Source of the DNA: Carboxylicivirga mesophila
GTDB taxonomy: Bacteria; Bacteroidota; Bacteroidia; Bacteroidales; Marinilabiliaceae
Length of the DNA: 64,000 nucleotides
Direction of reading: 5' to 3'
Assembly: GCF_018271975.1 (NCBI RefSeq)
Contig: NZ_JAGUCN010000017.1
Span: 80,434-144,433, forward strand
Part shown: one piece after another, positions 9,480 to 19,510 of the stretch
How positions within the stretch are numbered: the stretch's first letter is position 1
How the letters are laid out: every line of letters starts with the position of its first letter
The notes under the pieces: model-generated
What the model was told of the DNA's origin: nothing
What the model saw: only the letters and a program-made list of their open reading frames with translations
The model's database searches: none
Position numbers and translations under genes: made by a program

Positions 9480-9911
9480 TTAACAAGGGGTGACCCCTTT
9501 TTTTAATATAATATTACCATACTTTGCCACTTCACCAGTCATAACAACAGCAAAGGCATTTTTAGCCCTTTCGTAAAAATCAAATCTCCCAATCCGTTCA
9601 ACTGGTGCCACCTCAGGATTCGTTTTATGAATAGCGGACAGGTATCTGCTTTCCACAGAAGGATCGAGCACATCACCTTCCACTGCGGCCATCATTATCA
9701 ATGGTGAAACCGCGTATGAATCCAATTCAAAGAGCGGCAAAATGGCTTCCAACAGATCTTTAATGGCTAAACCGTCAGCCCTGATAACCCGGTTATTAAA
9801 ACTCTCTCCCGGGAAGTGAGCATCAGCAAGAACGATTTCATCTCCATGCCCCATTCGGGCTATAATCTCTAATAGCTGGGGACTGATTAATGGTGATATT
9901 CCTTTTAGCAT
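9480..9911 (-). CDS. fucU: L-fucose mutarotase
   Basis: The 143-aa sequence is close to Escherichia coli FucU from end to end: [92 protein letters not shown]. The conserved His in MGHGDEI and the Tyr in the KYGN motif mark the RbsD/FucU active site. FucU interconverts alpha- and beta-L-fucopyranose, supplying the anomer needed by the next enzyme. Here it is not beside fucK or fucP (about 50 kb away) but 50 nt after a ROK repressor and before a dehydrogenase cluster. Confidence 0.95.
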   Translation of the reverse strand: MLKGISPLISPQLLEIIARMGHGDEIVLADAHFPGESFNNRVIRADGLAIKDLLEAILPLFELDSYAVSPLIMMAAVEGDVLDPSVESRYLSAIHKTNPEVAPVERIGRFDFYERAKNAFAVVMTGEVAKYGNIILKKGVTPC

Positions 9912-9961
9912 AGCTTATTTTTACTTTTTAATGTTTAGAAACTATATCGATAAACACCTGA

Positions 9962-11176
9962 TTATTCTCTCAGGTTTAATACTTCATTTAAGATTAAAGA
10001 AACCGCTCCTATCACGGCTGCTTCATTACTTAGTTTACTCTGAACTATTTCAATACGACGAGATGACTGTTGAATCACCTCACGTTGAAATACCGAACGG
10101 ACACGTTCAGTAAAAAAAGAGCCGGCATTCGAAACTTTCCCACCCAGAACAATAACTTGCGGATTTAATAAATTAGCAACAGCAGCAATTGACATCCCTA
10201 AATAATCAGCAGCCTGATTAAATAAATACAATGCCAGTTCATCGCCTTTTTTAGCCTCTTCAGCAATATGTTGAGTGGATAATTCACTCAATCCATTCAG
10301 GCTTGAATGAGGGTAGTATTTTAGTTTATTTTCAGCTAAACTCGAAATCCCCCTGCCCGAAGCATAACACTCCAGGCAATCCAGCTTTCCACAGGCACAT
10401 ATCAATCCAGCTGCTGCATCAGAGTGAATTCGGGTATGGCCGATCTCACCGGCAATCCCTTCAAAACCAAAGAAAGCCTGTCCCTTATGAATAATACCAG
10501 ACCCAATACCGTAGCCAATGTTGATAAAGACAAAATCCTTAAACTTATCCCCCACACCATACATTAATTCTCCTCGCGCCATCACTCGTGATACATTATC
10601 AACAATCACAGGTACTTGAAACAGCTCAGCAAGTGGCTTTCTGATATCTACATTTTCCCAGTTAAAATTAGGCGAATATTCAATAACATCGGTTTTGTTG
10701 TTGACAAAACCTGCAGCAGCAACGCCTATCCCTCGTAACTTTCGTTTATCAATCCCTGATTTGAATATGAGTTTCTCTGTAATTTTTGAAACTAGTTTTA
10801 AGTCGGATTCAAATCCATCGGTCTGATTTGTTTTGATATCCTGAGCGAACAAAGTATTGCCATTTAAGTCGGATAGAATACCATAAATATGGGTGCGCCC
10901 CCAATCTATCCCAATAACATAGCTATCCTCACCTTTGAATCGAACAATCATTGGCGGTCTTCCCCCCTTCGATTCACCTATACCGATCTGTTCGGCCAAT
11001 TGTTCCGTTTTGATCAAACTATCAACAATACGGGTGATTGTAGGAGCACTAAGACCTGTTTTTTTAACAATTTCGGCACGTGAAATTTCGCCGCTTTCAC
11101 GGATAAGATTTAGCACCTTAATCTTATTTAATCGATTAATGTACTCTGCACTGCCTTTGGGATGATCAGATTTCAT
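9962..11176 (-). CDS. ROK-family transcriptional repressor (NagC/XylR type)
   Basis: The product is 404 aa. An N-terminal winged HTH (about 15-75; SGEISRAEIVKKTGLSAPTI) is followed by the sugar-kinase-like ROK fold, with the ATP-site strand YVIGIDWGRTH, the EIGHTRI motif, and the zinc-binding CACGKLDCLECYASG. The HTH makes it a regulator rather than a kinase. ROK repressors release DNA on binding a sugar or sugar phosphate. It is the first gene of the minus-strand cluster containing fucU and the dehydrogenases, so it is likely autoregulatory and fucose- or amino-sugar-responsive. A Bacteroidota-type promoter candidate lies just upstream (11205-11236). Confidence 0.9.
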   Translation of the reverse strand: MKSDHPKGSAEYINRLNKIKVLNLIRESGEISRAEIVKKTGLSAPTITRIVDSLIKTEQLAEQIGIGESKGGRPPMIVRFKGEDSYVIGIDWGRTHIYGILSDLNGNTLFAQDIKTNQTDGFESDLKLVSKITEKLIFKSGIDKRKLRGIGVAAAGFVNNKTDVIEYSPNFNWENVDIRKPLAELFQVPVIVDNVSRVMARGELMYGVGDKFKDFVFINIGYGIGSGIIHKGQAFFGFEGIAGEIGHTRIHSDAAAGLICACGKLDCLECYASGRGISSLAENKLKYYPHSSLNGLSELSTQHIAEEAKKGDELALYLFNQAADYLGMSIAAVANLLNPQVIVLGGKVSNAGSFFTERVRSVFQREVIQQSSRRIEIVQSKLSNEAAVIGAVSLILNEVLNLRE

Positions 11177-11204
11177 AGATGTAAAAGTAAGCTTTCTTTA
11201 GCTA

Positions 11205-11236
11205 CGAAAATAACTAGTCCGGCAATAATGTCCAAA
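11205..11236 (-). promoter_or_regulatory. Candidate Bacteroidota promoter for the ROK-fucU operon
   Basis: On the minus strand, TTTG (11233-11236) is followed after 20 nt by TATTTTCG (11205-11212), one mismatch from the TAnnTTTG -7 element. The ATG of the ROK gene is 28 nt downstream. Spacing and position fit the Bacteroidota housekeeping consensus. This is a pattern match only. Confidence 0.4.
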
Positions 11237-11305
11237 CTGTATGGTATTCATCCGAACTATTTTATAGTCTGGCTTGAAAAAATACATAGTAATGCAAGAC
11301 CTAAC

Positions 11306-12172
11306 TTATTTAATGCCTGTCACCTTACCGTCTAGATTCCAGTCTTCTTTAATTTTTACACCTAAATGATGTAATGCTGTTACAGCCACGTCAACAACAT
11401 AAACATCTGCTTCAATGTGGCCTTCATTAACACTGTTGCCGTTCGCAATATAGAATATAGTTGTATGCTCCATGATGTTTTTACCATGTTCATATCCACT
11501 ACCACCATGATCGGTTGTAATGATAACCAACCAGTCTTCAGTATCATAATGCTTTCGTTGCTTAAGGGCTTTAATAATCTTCCCCACATGTTTATCAGCC
11601 TTTTCAATAGTTTTAAGGTATTTTATCGAATCAGGTGAAAACCCATTTACATGGCCGGAGTGATCGACTTCATCGAGTTGAATAAAAATAGCATCAGCGT
11701 CATTACGTTTGACCATTCGCTTAGCAGCTCTTGCCACTGCGCCATCAAATAACCTTGAAATTTCAAGATCAGAATCGCCGGATTGAAGAATTTTGTGTAT
11801 GGGCTTCCAGTTGACAACTGAATATGTACTGGCCATCGAATCATGTTCTTTTAATCGCCTGAAAAAATGCGGATACTCCTCAATATTAGGCTGTTTATAT
11901 TCATTGGTTACGACCTTGTGCTTCTCATGCCATACACCGGTTAGCATACCTGTCCAGCATATACCACTACTACTTATCGGATCTGTTTGGGCTGAAAATG
12001 TATAAGCGCCTTCTTTCCATAATTTATCAATATTTGGGGTATTGGCCTTCTGTAATGCATCCGGCCTGCAGCCATCGATTCCGATGATTAATACTTTCTT
12101 ATTTCCGGCATAAGCGTTATACCAGCTAAGAGTGATAAGTAAAGAAAGTACATATAAAAGTTTACCATTCAT
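11306..12172 (-). CDS. Exported type I phosphodiesterase/nucleotide pyrophosphatase-like protein
   Basis: The product is 288 aa with a signal peptide (MNGKLLYVLSLLITLSWYNA). Alkaline-phosphatase superfamily motifs are in order: IIGIDGCRPD (metal Asp33), PISSSGICWTGMLTG (nucleophile most likely Ser69), QLDEVDHSGH (Asp170, His174) and TTDHGGSGYEH (Asp221, His222, His229). The protein is short for the PF01663 family, with no large C-terminal cap. It would hydrolyse a phosphodiester or phosphomonoester in the periplasm. It lies downstream of a LytTR regulator and a small exported protein and upstream of the ROK gene. The natural substrate cannot be told. Confidence 0.82.
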   Translation of the reverse strand: MNGKLLYVLSLLITLSWYNAYAGNKKVLIIGIDGCRPDALQKANTPNIDKLWKEGAYTFSAQTDPISSSGICWTGMLTGVWHEKHKVVTNEYKQPNIEEYPHFFRRLKEHDSMASTYSVVNWKPIHKILQSGDSDLEISRLFDGAVARAAKRMVKRNDADAIFIQLDEVDHSGHVNGFSPDSIKYLKTIEKADKHVGKIIKALKQRKHYDTEDWLVIITTDHGGSGYEHGKNIMEHTTIFYIANGNSVNEGHIEADVYVVDVAVTALHHLGVKIKEDWNLDGKVTGIK

Positions 12173-12369
12173 ACTTTAATATTTTAAATTATAATCCCTA
12201 CAATGTAATACCCTGAATCCGGTTTAAATATAACGATTCAGATTATAATTATAGTAAGGTCATTATCTCACCTGCATTCAAAAACACGTTCTAATATAGC
12301 ATATTACAACAATAACACTACAAAAACTCCTGAGCTTGTTACTTCTAATATAAACACCATTTAGGTGTA

Positions 12370-12415
12370 GGACAAAACAACAAAAGCGAACAAGGTATTC
12401 CATCTATTGCTCGCT
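12370..12415 (-). terminator. Rho-independent terminator after the small exported protein
   Basis: Read on the minus strand, a 9-bp stem with one G-T pair (12407-12415 with 12385-12393) is followed by TTTTGTTGTTTTG. It lies about 30 nt beyond the stop at 12445. The remainder of 12173-12384 shows nothing recognisable. Confidence 0.65.
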
Positions 12416-12444
12416 TATGTATGTTAATAATATGAAGAAGCTGC

Positions 12445-12810
12445 CTATTTAGCTTTTGTCATTGCTAGAGGAATATCACCTTCGGGTGTTATTGCTTTGC
12501 CCACCAACTTACCATCCTTTAACTCTAATTGAATTTCAATCTCTTCGTATTGCACTTCAACTTTAAAGCTCAGCTTTTTTTCTTCACAAGTCAGTGCAAC
12601 ACCATTCACATCTTCGTATTCAAACTCCAGCTTAACTTTGAGTTCGTTATTATCATTGAAAAAAATTGCTTTTCCCACTTGGTATTCATAAGGGGCATGC
12701 TCAACGTCAAACTCCCAGCTACCTATCACTTCCTTTTTGATTTCTTCCGCCTTTAAATTCGCTGCACTCATTAATACCAGCGAAATAAAGATAAACATCG
12801 CTCTTTTCAT
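12445..12810 (-). CDS. Small exported beta-rich protein, function unknown
   Basis: The product is 121 aa with a signal peptide (MKRAMFIFISLVLMSAANLK, cleavage near AEE). The mature part is acidic and alternates charged and hydrophobic residues (ELKVKLEFEYEDVNG, VEVQYEEIEIQLELKDGKLV), as in a small beta-barrel or lipocalin-like fold. The segment GSWEFDVEHAPYEYQ near residue 30 resembles the start of lipocalin-like proteins that begin with GxW. No enzymatic motif is visible. It is flanked by a terminator downstream and the LytTR gene 160 nt upstream. Confidence 0.7.
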   Translation of the reverse strand: MKRAMFIFISLVLMSAANLKAEEIKKEVIGSWEFDVEHAPYEYQVGKAIFFNDNNELKVKLEFEYEDVNGVALTCEEKKLSFKVEVQYEEIEIQLELKDGKLVGKAITPEGDIPLAMTKAK

Positions 12811-12969
12811 TCTACTAAGCTTTAAATTATTAATACAATTCTTTTTAAGTACATGACAACCTTGTATAATATATCCATATTCGCGCCGTACTTTGATGAC
12901 AAATGTAAATGGCTGAGAAGAATGAAAAAAACTAAAGGGATAAACGGAACATAACAGGGATGAATGGTA

Positions 12970-13788
12970 CTACTTATCTAAGATGTCAATAAACTGTGGG
13001 GTGTAACTACGAGATACGGGAAGTAAGGTATCAACCTCCTTAACTTTTATTTTATAACCACGCCCGACTTTTCTTATCCAATCCACATTCTCAATATTAA
13101 TCACAAATGAGCGATGGCAGCGTAACAGTCCCTGAGATTGGAAATCGGTTTGAATAGTTTTTAATGAACCTCTAACCATCTCTGATTTTACAACTCCCTT
13201 CTCAAAATAAAATATGGTTATATAATTATCTGTTGATTCTAAATACAACACTTTATCCCGGCGTATACTCACTTTTACCTGCCCCCTCTCGTCTTTAAAA
13301 TTAAACAAATCAACACGCGGAACTTCTGTGAAATTTTCTACATGTTTTTGGGTTAATGCAAATAATATGAGTAAAGAAAATACATAAGGAAAAATAACAA
13401 CTAAAAAAACGTACTTAAAACTGTTTATCCATTCAGTAAGGTACGAATATTCGGCTTCGCCGTAAATTATTGATAACGCAAAAGTGATTATAATCATCTC
13501 AAGAAAAAGCCAGGCAGACAGACTCCAGATTTTGAATGTGTGCGACCTGACAAAGAAATACATCCCAATTTGCGAAAGACTCATTACAATGGCACCTATC
13601 AATATAAAGCCATTAACACCTAAAAAGGATATCCAATAAGGAAAGACAATCCATTCTGACATATTAAATGCCTTGAGACCAAGCAAAATAAATATGCATA
13701 GGCCAAGGGTGACCAACACATGTACTAATCTATATGATAATTGATTAAAGAATGGGAGTTCCGTATGTATCAGATTGCCTTTATTCAT
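12970..13788 (-). CDS. Membrane-bound LytTR-domain transcriptional regulator
   Basis: The product is 272 aa from the ATG at 13788 (MNKGNLIHTELPF); the frame also opens at 13836. The N-terminal ~150 residues hold four hydrophobic segments (for example VHVLVTLGLCIFILLGL and LFLEMIIITFALSIIYG), and the C-terminal ~105 residues are a LytTR DNA-binding domain (VLYLESTDNYITIFY, GLLRCHRSFVINIENVDWIR, LPVSRSYTPQF). This is the layout of Bacteroidota LytTR proteins without a receiver domain, in which the membrane part replaces a two-component partner. No histidine kinase is adjacent. Its target is unknown; the exported protein at 12445 is the nearest candidate. Confidence 0.85.
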   Translation of the reverse strand: MNKGNLIHTELPFFNQLSYRLVHVLVTLGLCIFILLGLKAFNMSEWIVFPYWISFLGVNGFILIGAIVMSLSQIGMYFFVRSHTFKIWSLSAWLFLEMIIITFALSIIYGEAEYSYLTEWINSFKYVFLVVIFPYVFSLLILFALTQKHVENFTEVPRVDLFNFKDERGQVKVSIRRDKVLYLESTDNYITIFYFEKGVVKSEMVRGSLKTIQTDFQSQGLLRCHRSFVINIENVDWIRKVGRGYKIKVKEVDTLLPVSRSYTPQFIDILDK

Positions 13789-13997
13789 TTGAATAATTTT
13801 ATTCTTACAAAAATATTTAAGGTCATCGAAAATCAAGCGTCATTTTAAGATTTTTTATTTACGCACCTGGTCTCCCTGTTTAACGTCAAGTTTAAATTGG
13901 TATTTTGACGAACATTTCTTTTTTTCCATAAAAGTTCTATCTGCAATAAACCCATCACAGCACACCACTCAAACAACTACATACGCATTTAAATAAA

Positions 13998-14037
13998 AAC
14001 AAAAAAGTAACCCACAGCACGATTTCTGCAGGTTACT
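13998..14037 (-). terminator. Rho-independent terminator after GH95 gene
   Basis: On the minus strand, AGTAACC (14031-14037) pairs with GGTTACT (14006-14012) and is followed by TTTTTGTTTTTATTT. It lies 25 nt past the stop of the fucosidase gene at 14062 and marks the 3' end of the glycoside-hydrolase block. Confidence 0.75.
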
Positions 14038-14061
14038 CTTTAACAGGCCCTTTTATAAAAT

Positions 14062-16404
14062 CTATCGTTTAATACTAAAACTACCAACCTTTGGCACTTC
14101 AAAAGCATAGATTTGGCCATCTACCATGTACTTGCCTTTTTGGCCAGGTCTACCCTTAATAGTTGCGTTAACAACTTTACCATCCTCCCATTTTATAGCA
14201 ACCTCATAATTACCCCGTGCTTTAAGTCCTTTTACAGAACCACTTAACCACTTATCAGGCAAGGCAGGCAGCAACTCAATAACCCCTGTATGAGATTGCA
14301 GTAACATTTCAGCCATACCTGCGCAGCCTCCCATATTGCCATCCAGCTGAAATGGCGGGTGTGCACATAAAAGATTTGAATAGCTGCCACCACCAAGCAA
14401 CATATCATACCCTTCATTTTGGGTTGGCTTCAATAAGCGACGAAACAATTGATAGGCCCTGTTACCATCTTTTAGTCGTGCCCAAAAATTGACCTTCCAG
14501 GCCAATGACCAACCAGTGCCGTTATCACCCCTTGCATTTAGACTAACTTTAGCTGCCTCTGCTAATTCGGGGGTTTCTTCAATTGTGATTTGCTTACCTG
14601 GGTAGAGGGCATAGAGATGCGATACATGCCGATGCTTACTATCCGGATCATCAACATCCTCCTTCCACTCCTGTAGTTGATTCCATCTGCCTATTTTTGG
14701 TGAACAGATTCGCTTCCGAGCGGTTATTGCCTCATTCTTAAATTCATCATCAATATTAAGTACTTCACAGGCTGCTATGCAATTATTTAGTAAGTCCCAT
14801 GCAATTTGATGGTCCATTGATGCTCCTGTTGAAATGCCACCATGCTCGGGCGAATACGATGGCATTGATACCAGCTCCTTATTTTCATCCTCTACCAGAT
14901 AATCCATCCAAAACAAAGCGGCTTCTTTCATAATTGGATAACCAAGCTCCTTTAAGAACACCTCATCTTGTGTGAATTCATAGTGCTCCCAAATATGCTG
15001 ACACAACCAGGCCGCTCCGGCAGGAAAAAAGCCCCATGGCAGCCCCCATCCCTGGGCTGTATAACCAAAAGGATTGTTCATTGTGTTGACAACCCATCCT
15101 CTGGCATCAAAATAACTTCTGGCAGTTACCTGACCTGGTTCAACCAGGCTTTCCATATAAGAAAACAGAGGCAAATGGCACTCATTAAGATTGGTAATTT
15201 CGGCAGGCCAATACAACATCTGCTGGTTAATATTCATATGATAATCGCATGCCCATGGTGGGTTTGTGCTATTATTCCACTTACCCTGAAGATTCAAAGG
15301 CATGGTTCCAGGGCGAGAAGCGTTAATCATTAAATAACGGCTGTATTGAAAATACAAAGATTCAAAACCAGGATCGTTCACTCCCTCACTGTATTCCAAC
15401 AGCCTTTTATCTGTTGGCAGGCTACTGCGTTCATCCTTACCAAGTTCAATCGTCACTCGGTTAAATAAGGACTGGTAATCCTTGATATGTGCCTGACGGA
15501 CATCTTCAAAGGACTTATCTTGTATGCTTTTAACAACAGCTGTATTTTGCTCTGTGAATTGCTTACCCTTATAAAGCGGATACACCATCTGATAGTCGGT
15601 TACAGCGATGTGATAAATAGTTAGTTCGCTTGCATTGGCCACTTTAATCTGACCATCAATATATGCCGTTACACCATCCGTTTTAATTACCATGCATGTT
15701 TCAAACCCCATCTGGTTATCCTCAACAACACCCTGGTAGCGAAACAGGTTTCCATCAAATGTTTCCTTAACTTTTTTATGTGGATTTATATACTCAATGG
15801 AATAATCTGTGGCAGCATTATTACTGAAGTGATAAACCAGGGCCTTATCGACATAAGAGCCAAAAAAGGTTCGTTGGTGCCTGACATCACCTGCTTTATA
15901 ATTAACATGTGCCAAACCGGTTGATAAATCCAGTTCCCGCCTGTAGTTACTCACCTCTTCGCTCTGTTGCACCTGTACAAAAACATCACCCATTGTTTGC
16001 TGGGCACCGTAATCACCAAAATCAGCTCCTTTTTTTTCGTGGATAACCCCGGTTAAATGCTTTGAGGCCAAACGATGAGCTTCTCTGTTCTTACCTTGTT
16101 TAAGTAAATCACGTATCTCTGACAAATAGGCTGATGCACCAGTTTGGTTCCCATAATTGTAATCGGGATGAGAACCGGGTCCACCCGACCACAATGACTC
16201 TTCAGTGAATTGAATCTGCTCGGTAGCAAGCCCACCAAAAAACATGGCTCCCATATATCCATTACCAAATGGTAAGGCCTCCGTCATCCAGTTCTGTGCC
16301 GGTTGTGAATACCAAAGCATCAGAGCATCAACTTTTTTATTTTTACACCCTCCGCTTAATATTGGTAAAAGCAGAAAAAGACCTATAAATACCAGTTGCT
16401 TCAT
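14062..16404 (-). CDS. GH95 alpha-1,2-L-fucosidase, lipoprotein
   Basis: The product is 780 aa with a lipoprotein signal ending SGGC (Cys20), so it is probably anchored in a membrane. The GH95 architecture is complete: an N-terminal beta-sandwich (LPFGNGYMGAMFFGG), an (alpha/alpha)6 barrel and a C-terminal beta region. The residues equivalent to the characterised family active site are present: Asn391 and Asn393 (DYHMNINQQMLYWPAE), the general acid Glu520 (SYSPEHG) and Asp688 (PFQLDGNMGG). It would remove terminal alpha-1,2-linked fucose by inversion. It is the last gene of the run starting at 37240, which carries galactosidase, hexosaminidase and alpha-GlcNAcase genes, so it probably decaps fucosylated glycans before those act. 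Confidence 0.92.
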   Translation of the reverse strand: MKQLVFIGLFLLLPILSGGCKNKKVDALMLWYSQPAQNWMTEALPFGNGYMGAMFFGGLATEQIQFTEESLWSGGPGSHPDYNYGNQTGASAYLSEIRDLLKQGKNREAHRLASKHLTGVIHEKKGADFGDYGAQQTMGDVFVQVQQSEEVSNYRRELDLSTGLAHVNYKAGDVRHQRTFFGSYVDKALVYHFSNNAATDYSIEYINPHKKVKETFDGNLFRYQGVVEDNQMGFETCMVIKTDGVTAYIDGQIKVANASELTIYHIAVTDYQMVYPLYKGKQFTEQNTAVVKSIQDKSFEDVRQAHIKDYQSLFNRVTIELGKDERSSLPTDKRLLEYSEGVNDPGFESLYFQYSRYLMINASRPGTMPLNLQGKWNNSTNPPWACDYHMNINQQMLYWPAEITNLNECHLPLFSYMESLVEPGQVTARSYFDARGWVVNTMNNPFGYTAQGWGLPWGFFPAGAAWLCQHIWEHYEFTQDEVFLKELGYPIMKEAALFWMDYLVEDENKELVSMPSYSPEHGGISTGASMDHQIAWDLLNNCIAACEVLNIDDEFKNEAITARKRICSPKIGRWNQLQEWKEDVDDPDSKHRHVSHLYALYPGKQITIEETPELAEAAKVSLNARGDNGTGWSLAWKVNFWARLKDGNRAYQLFRRLLKPTQNEGYDMLLGGGSYSNLLCAHPPFQLDGNMGGCAGMAEMLLQSHTGVIELLPALPDKWLSGSVKGLKARGNYEVAIKWEDGKVVNATIKGRPGQKGKYMVDGQIYAFEVPKVGSFSIKR

Positions 16405-16431
16405 TATTTAACTTTTAATCTAAATACAATA

Positions 16432-19398
16432 TTACTCAGCAATAATGATCATCCAGCCTTTTTTGGCTTCCACGGATATGGTTTCATTAGCACTAAATGA
16501 TTTAGCTGCCTGAAAATCTTTTACTAAAGGAGCCTGCAGACTGACTTTTTCCTTAGACAAGCCCAGACTATTCCAATCAATAATCAGCTGACATTGCTCA
16601 GTCTTCTCTGAGAAATTACCTAAAGCCACTAATGTTTTGCCGTCCTTTTTATATACTGTGGCTTTCACATTGGGATTAGTAGTGGTTACATATGGTTTAC
16701 TTTCCCAAAAACCTACCATCTGTGCCGTATGAATACCAAAATCATCCCATACTTTCCATATCGGACGAGGATCACACAGCACCCCATCCGTTACCCAAGG
16801 GTGTCGCACGGTCATGCCATACAGCATACCCAGCCATCTGTTACCGCCTCTATGCAGCATATCACCCATCAATCCGAATGGGATACCAGAAACCTCTACC
16901 AACCAATTTTCAGGCGACATTTTATCGTAATGAAAACTCTCGCCAAACCATAACTTGTCAAGGTAAGGAAAATACTCAGTATACTGTGTTGCCGGTCCTT
17001 TGGAGAAACCTGTATTAGAATGTAAATCAAGAATGCATCCTGGTTTTTCTTTATCAAGCACTTTGCGCATACGTTTTACAATACGACGGTCATAGGACAC
17101 ATCATCCAAATATAATCCGTCGATATCAATATTACGCACCAGCCAGGCCAATCCTTCTATGTAGTAATTGTACCAGCGTGAGTCAGACGGCGTGTTTACG
17201 ATAGACGCGTCTGCACTCTTTTCAGGAAAATATTGATACCACTGAGGGTGATACCCATCAATCAGGTGCTCGCGCAACCACGGGTAGCCCCCACCTTTTC
17301 CATCTCCAAGTATCTCATTTCCCAAACTACGTAAGGCCCATAACTCCGTTGTATAGTTTGTCAGTTCTCTTACTGTATTGTAAATCTTTACTTTCTGACC
17401 TTTTTCATGCATGTCGTTGATAAATCCCTTCATCTCATCTACCGCGATAAAAGGATAGTTAATGTGTGGATTATATTCATTGGCATGATGAACATTAATA
17501 ATTTTAACGCCTGCATCAAAATCCTCCTGCGTAGGCATTGGTGCACCACCATTGTGATAATAACGGTCTACAAACTGACTTTCATAATTTATATGCTTAA
17601 CTGGCGTTATTAGCATGGCCCATTCAAAGTCAATTTGTTCTCCTTTTTTCAGAGTTCTTTTACCACTGTAACAGATAGCTTTCACCTGCGTTGATTGCGT
17701 GTCGATTTTAAAGCCACCTTTGCCATCATTATGCCAGCTTACCGGATAGTCGGGCTGATAAAGATTTAATAGAGGTCCATTGTAATCACTTCCACGCAAT
17801 TCGCACCAGATGCCTCCATTGGTATCACCCACCCAGAAACTATCGTGCGGCCCTTTCCATTTAGCATTATGATTTTGAGGCACCTTACAGCCTTCTAATC
17901 CCATGCCCATCATATAGCGTGCAACAGACTTTTCAAGAGGAATCTCCAATCGAATGTCATCCACCTTGATGTCTTCAGAGGCTGACAGGTTTATTTTATA
18001 ATGCATATACCCATCTGACTCCAATGACCCTTCGGCCAACACATTAATGGTTCCCACTCTATCTTCCCATCTGCCAGTCATGACACCTGCACTATTATTA
18101 AGCAACTCTATATCGGACATGCCACTCAAGCCTGCTTCCTGCCCTTTTGTTTTGATAGTGAAAGCAATAGGACCAGCTAGAATTTCGGTTCCGAACGCCT
18201 TCATACTCTCAGGCATCCCATTCGCATTCAGGCGCACAACTTTACCTGTACAGTCGTATGTATAATCATTAATAGCCTTAATCGGATCGTAACCAGCAGT
18301 AGGCTCATCATCGATACCTAAAGTTGAATTAAGCCATCTTAACCTTGAATGTCTCCATGGCTCACTATCACCTCTATCGGCAATTACTTTATCCTCAACC
18401 TTTAGTTTAACCTTTGCTACCTGAGGTGCAGAATTGTCGGCAGTAATAATCACTTCACCTTTGTAAACACCAGCTTTTGCGCTTTCGGGTATATCAACAC
18501 CAATCCATAAGGGTTGAACCTTTCCTGCTTCAACATCTACCTTTTTGGTAAATGGTTTTCCAAAAGGATCAATACCTCCGGTATTAAAACAGGTTAACTG
18601 CTCTTTACTCAAACTATACTTACCATTTTTCAGATCAGAGAATTGTACCTGTATGTTTTGTACATCCTTAGCCGATGCATATACACCAAGTTGAAAAGCA
18701 TAATACTCATTGCGCATCGCTTTTCCTTCAAAGTCTTTCCCTTTATCTTCAATGATCCATTTTACAGGTATCTCATCCCGCATTCTGATCGGATCTTTTC
18801 GGTCTTCAGAAAAAATAAGAAAGTCACCACTCTTTTCCGCCAGAAATTTTGATTTCTCTTCTTGAGTAGGGATAAGTTCCATCGGATAGAAACTATCAAA
18901 CTGAGTGCGAGATTGAATGGCTTTTGCTTTGGCATGCGGCAGCTGTTGAAGCACGCTCTCATCCGTAAGCTTATAGTTTTGTACCCAGTCCGAAGAAGCT
19001 TTCTCAGGTCTCAGGTAGCCCTTGTTATAAAACCCGTATTCCTCTTGAATCTTAAATGGAGCATAGTAAAAATAGTAGGTGCCGGTTTGAACGGGCCCGA
19101 ATGCTAGCTTACAATGCTCATTATTAACCTCTATTCTGTGAATATTTTTAATAGTATCGCCTGTTTCAGCGTTCACAATCACAAACAGTTTCTTCTCAGG
19201 AGCAGTATCATGCCGACGCCATAATAAATCGAGCTTTACAACATCAGCCGGGGCATCCACTTGTATAACAGCACGATGATGCCCATAAAAATCGGGCCAG
19301 GGAGTTTCAGGCACAGAATACGTAAGCTCATCCACCTGACTAGAGATTGTACATTGTGTCAGTACAATCAATGATATCAATAAAATTAGTTGTCTCAT
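16432..19398 (-). CDS. DUF6067 / GH123-like exported glycoside-hydrolase candidate
   Basis: This is a 988-aa exported protein (signal MRQLILLISLIVLTQCTISS, with a possible lipobox Cys16). N-terminal beta-sandwich regions extend to about 350, including the GH123-like stretch YKGEVIITADNSAPQVAKV. A TIM-barrel region follows (about 600-900) with INVHHANEYNPHINYPF, DIDGLYLDDVSYDRR and CILDLHSNTG. The acidic pair in LYLDDVSYD is at the end of a barrel strand where catalytic acids are expected. A C-terminal beta domain closes the chain. The family (DUF6067) is common in Bacteroidota utilisation loci but I know of no assigned activity. It lies 27 nt upstream of the GH95 gene, so co-transcription is very likely. 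Confidence 0.7.
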   Translation of the reverse strand: MRQLILLISLIVLTQCTISSQVDELTYSVPETPWPDFYGHHRAVIQVDAPADVVKLDLLWRRHDTAPEKKLFVIVNAETGDTIKNIHRIEVNNEHCKLAFGPVQTGTYYFYYAPFKIQEEYGFYNKGYLRPEKASSDWVQNYKLTDESVLQQLPHAKAKAIQSRTQFDSFYPMELIPTQEEKSKFLAEKSGDFLIFSEDRKDPIRMRDEIPVKWIIEDKGKDFEGKAMRNEYYAFQLGVYASAKDVQNIQVQFSDLKNGKYSLSKEQLTCFNTGGIDPFGKPFTKKVDVEAGKVQPLWIGVDIPESAKAGVYKGEVIITADNSAPQVAKVKLKVEDKVIADRGDSEPWRHSRLRWLNSTLGIDDEPTAGYDPIKAINDYTYDCTGKVVRLNANGMPESMKAFGTEILAGPIAFTIKTKGQEAGLSGMSDIELLNNSAGVMTGRWEDRVGTINVLAEGSLESDGYMHYKINLSASEDIKVDDIRLEIPLEKSVARYMMGMGLEGCKVPQNHNAKWKGPHDSFWVGDTNGGIWCELRGSDYNGPLLNLYQPDYPVSWHNDGKGGFKIDTQSTQVKAICYSGKRTLKKGEQIDFEWAMLITPVKHINYESQFVDRYYHNGGAPMPTQEDFDAGVKIINVHHANEYNPHINYPFIAVDEMKGFINDMHEKGQKVKIYNTVRELTNYTTELWALRSLGNEILGDGKGGGYPWLREHLIDGYHPQWYQYFPEKSADASIVNTPSDSRWYNYYIEGLAWLVRNIDIDGLYLDDVSYDRRIVKRMRKVLDKEKPGCILDLHSNTGFSKGPATQYTEYFPYLDKLWFGESFHYDKMSPENWLVEVSGIPFGLMGDMLHRGGNRWLGMLYGMTVRHPWVTDGVLCDPRPIWKVWDDFGIHTAQMVGFWESKPYVTTTNPNVKATVYKKDGKTLVALGNFSEKTEQCQLIIDWNSLGLSKEKVSLQAPLVKDFQAAKSFSANETISVEAKKGWMIIIAE

Positions 19399-19510
19399 TT
19401 TGTTTATTTTATATTTACTATAACTTCATTCTTTGTCGATATACACTTGAAACTTACTATTTGTAAGCTTGAGGCGTTCAAAATTTCAGGTCGAACTCAG
19501 ATAGTTCACC

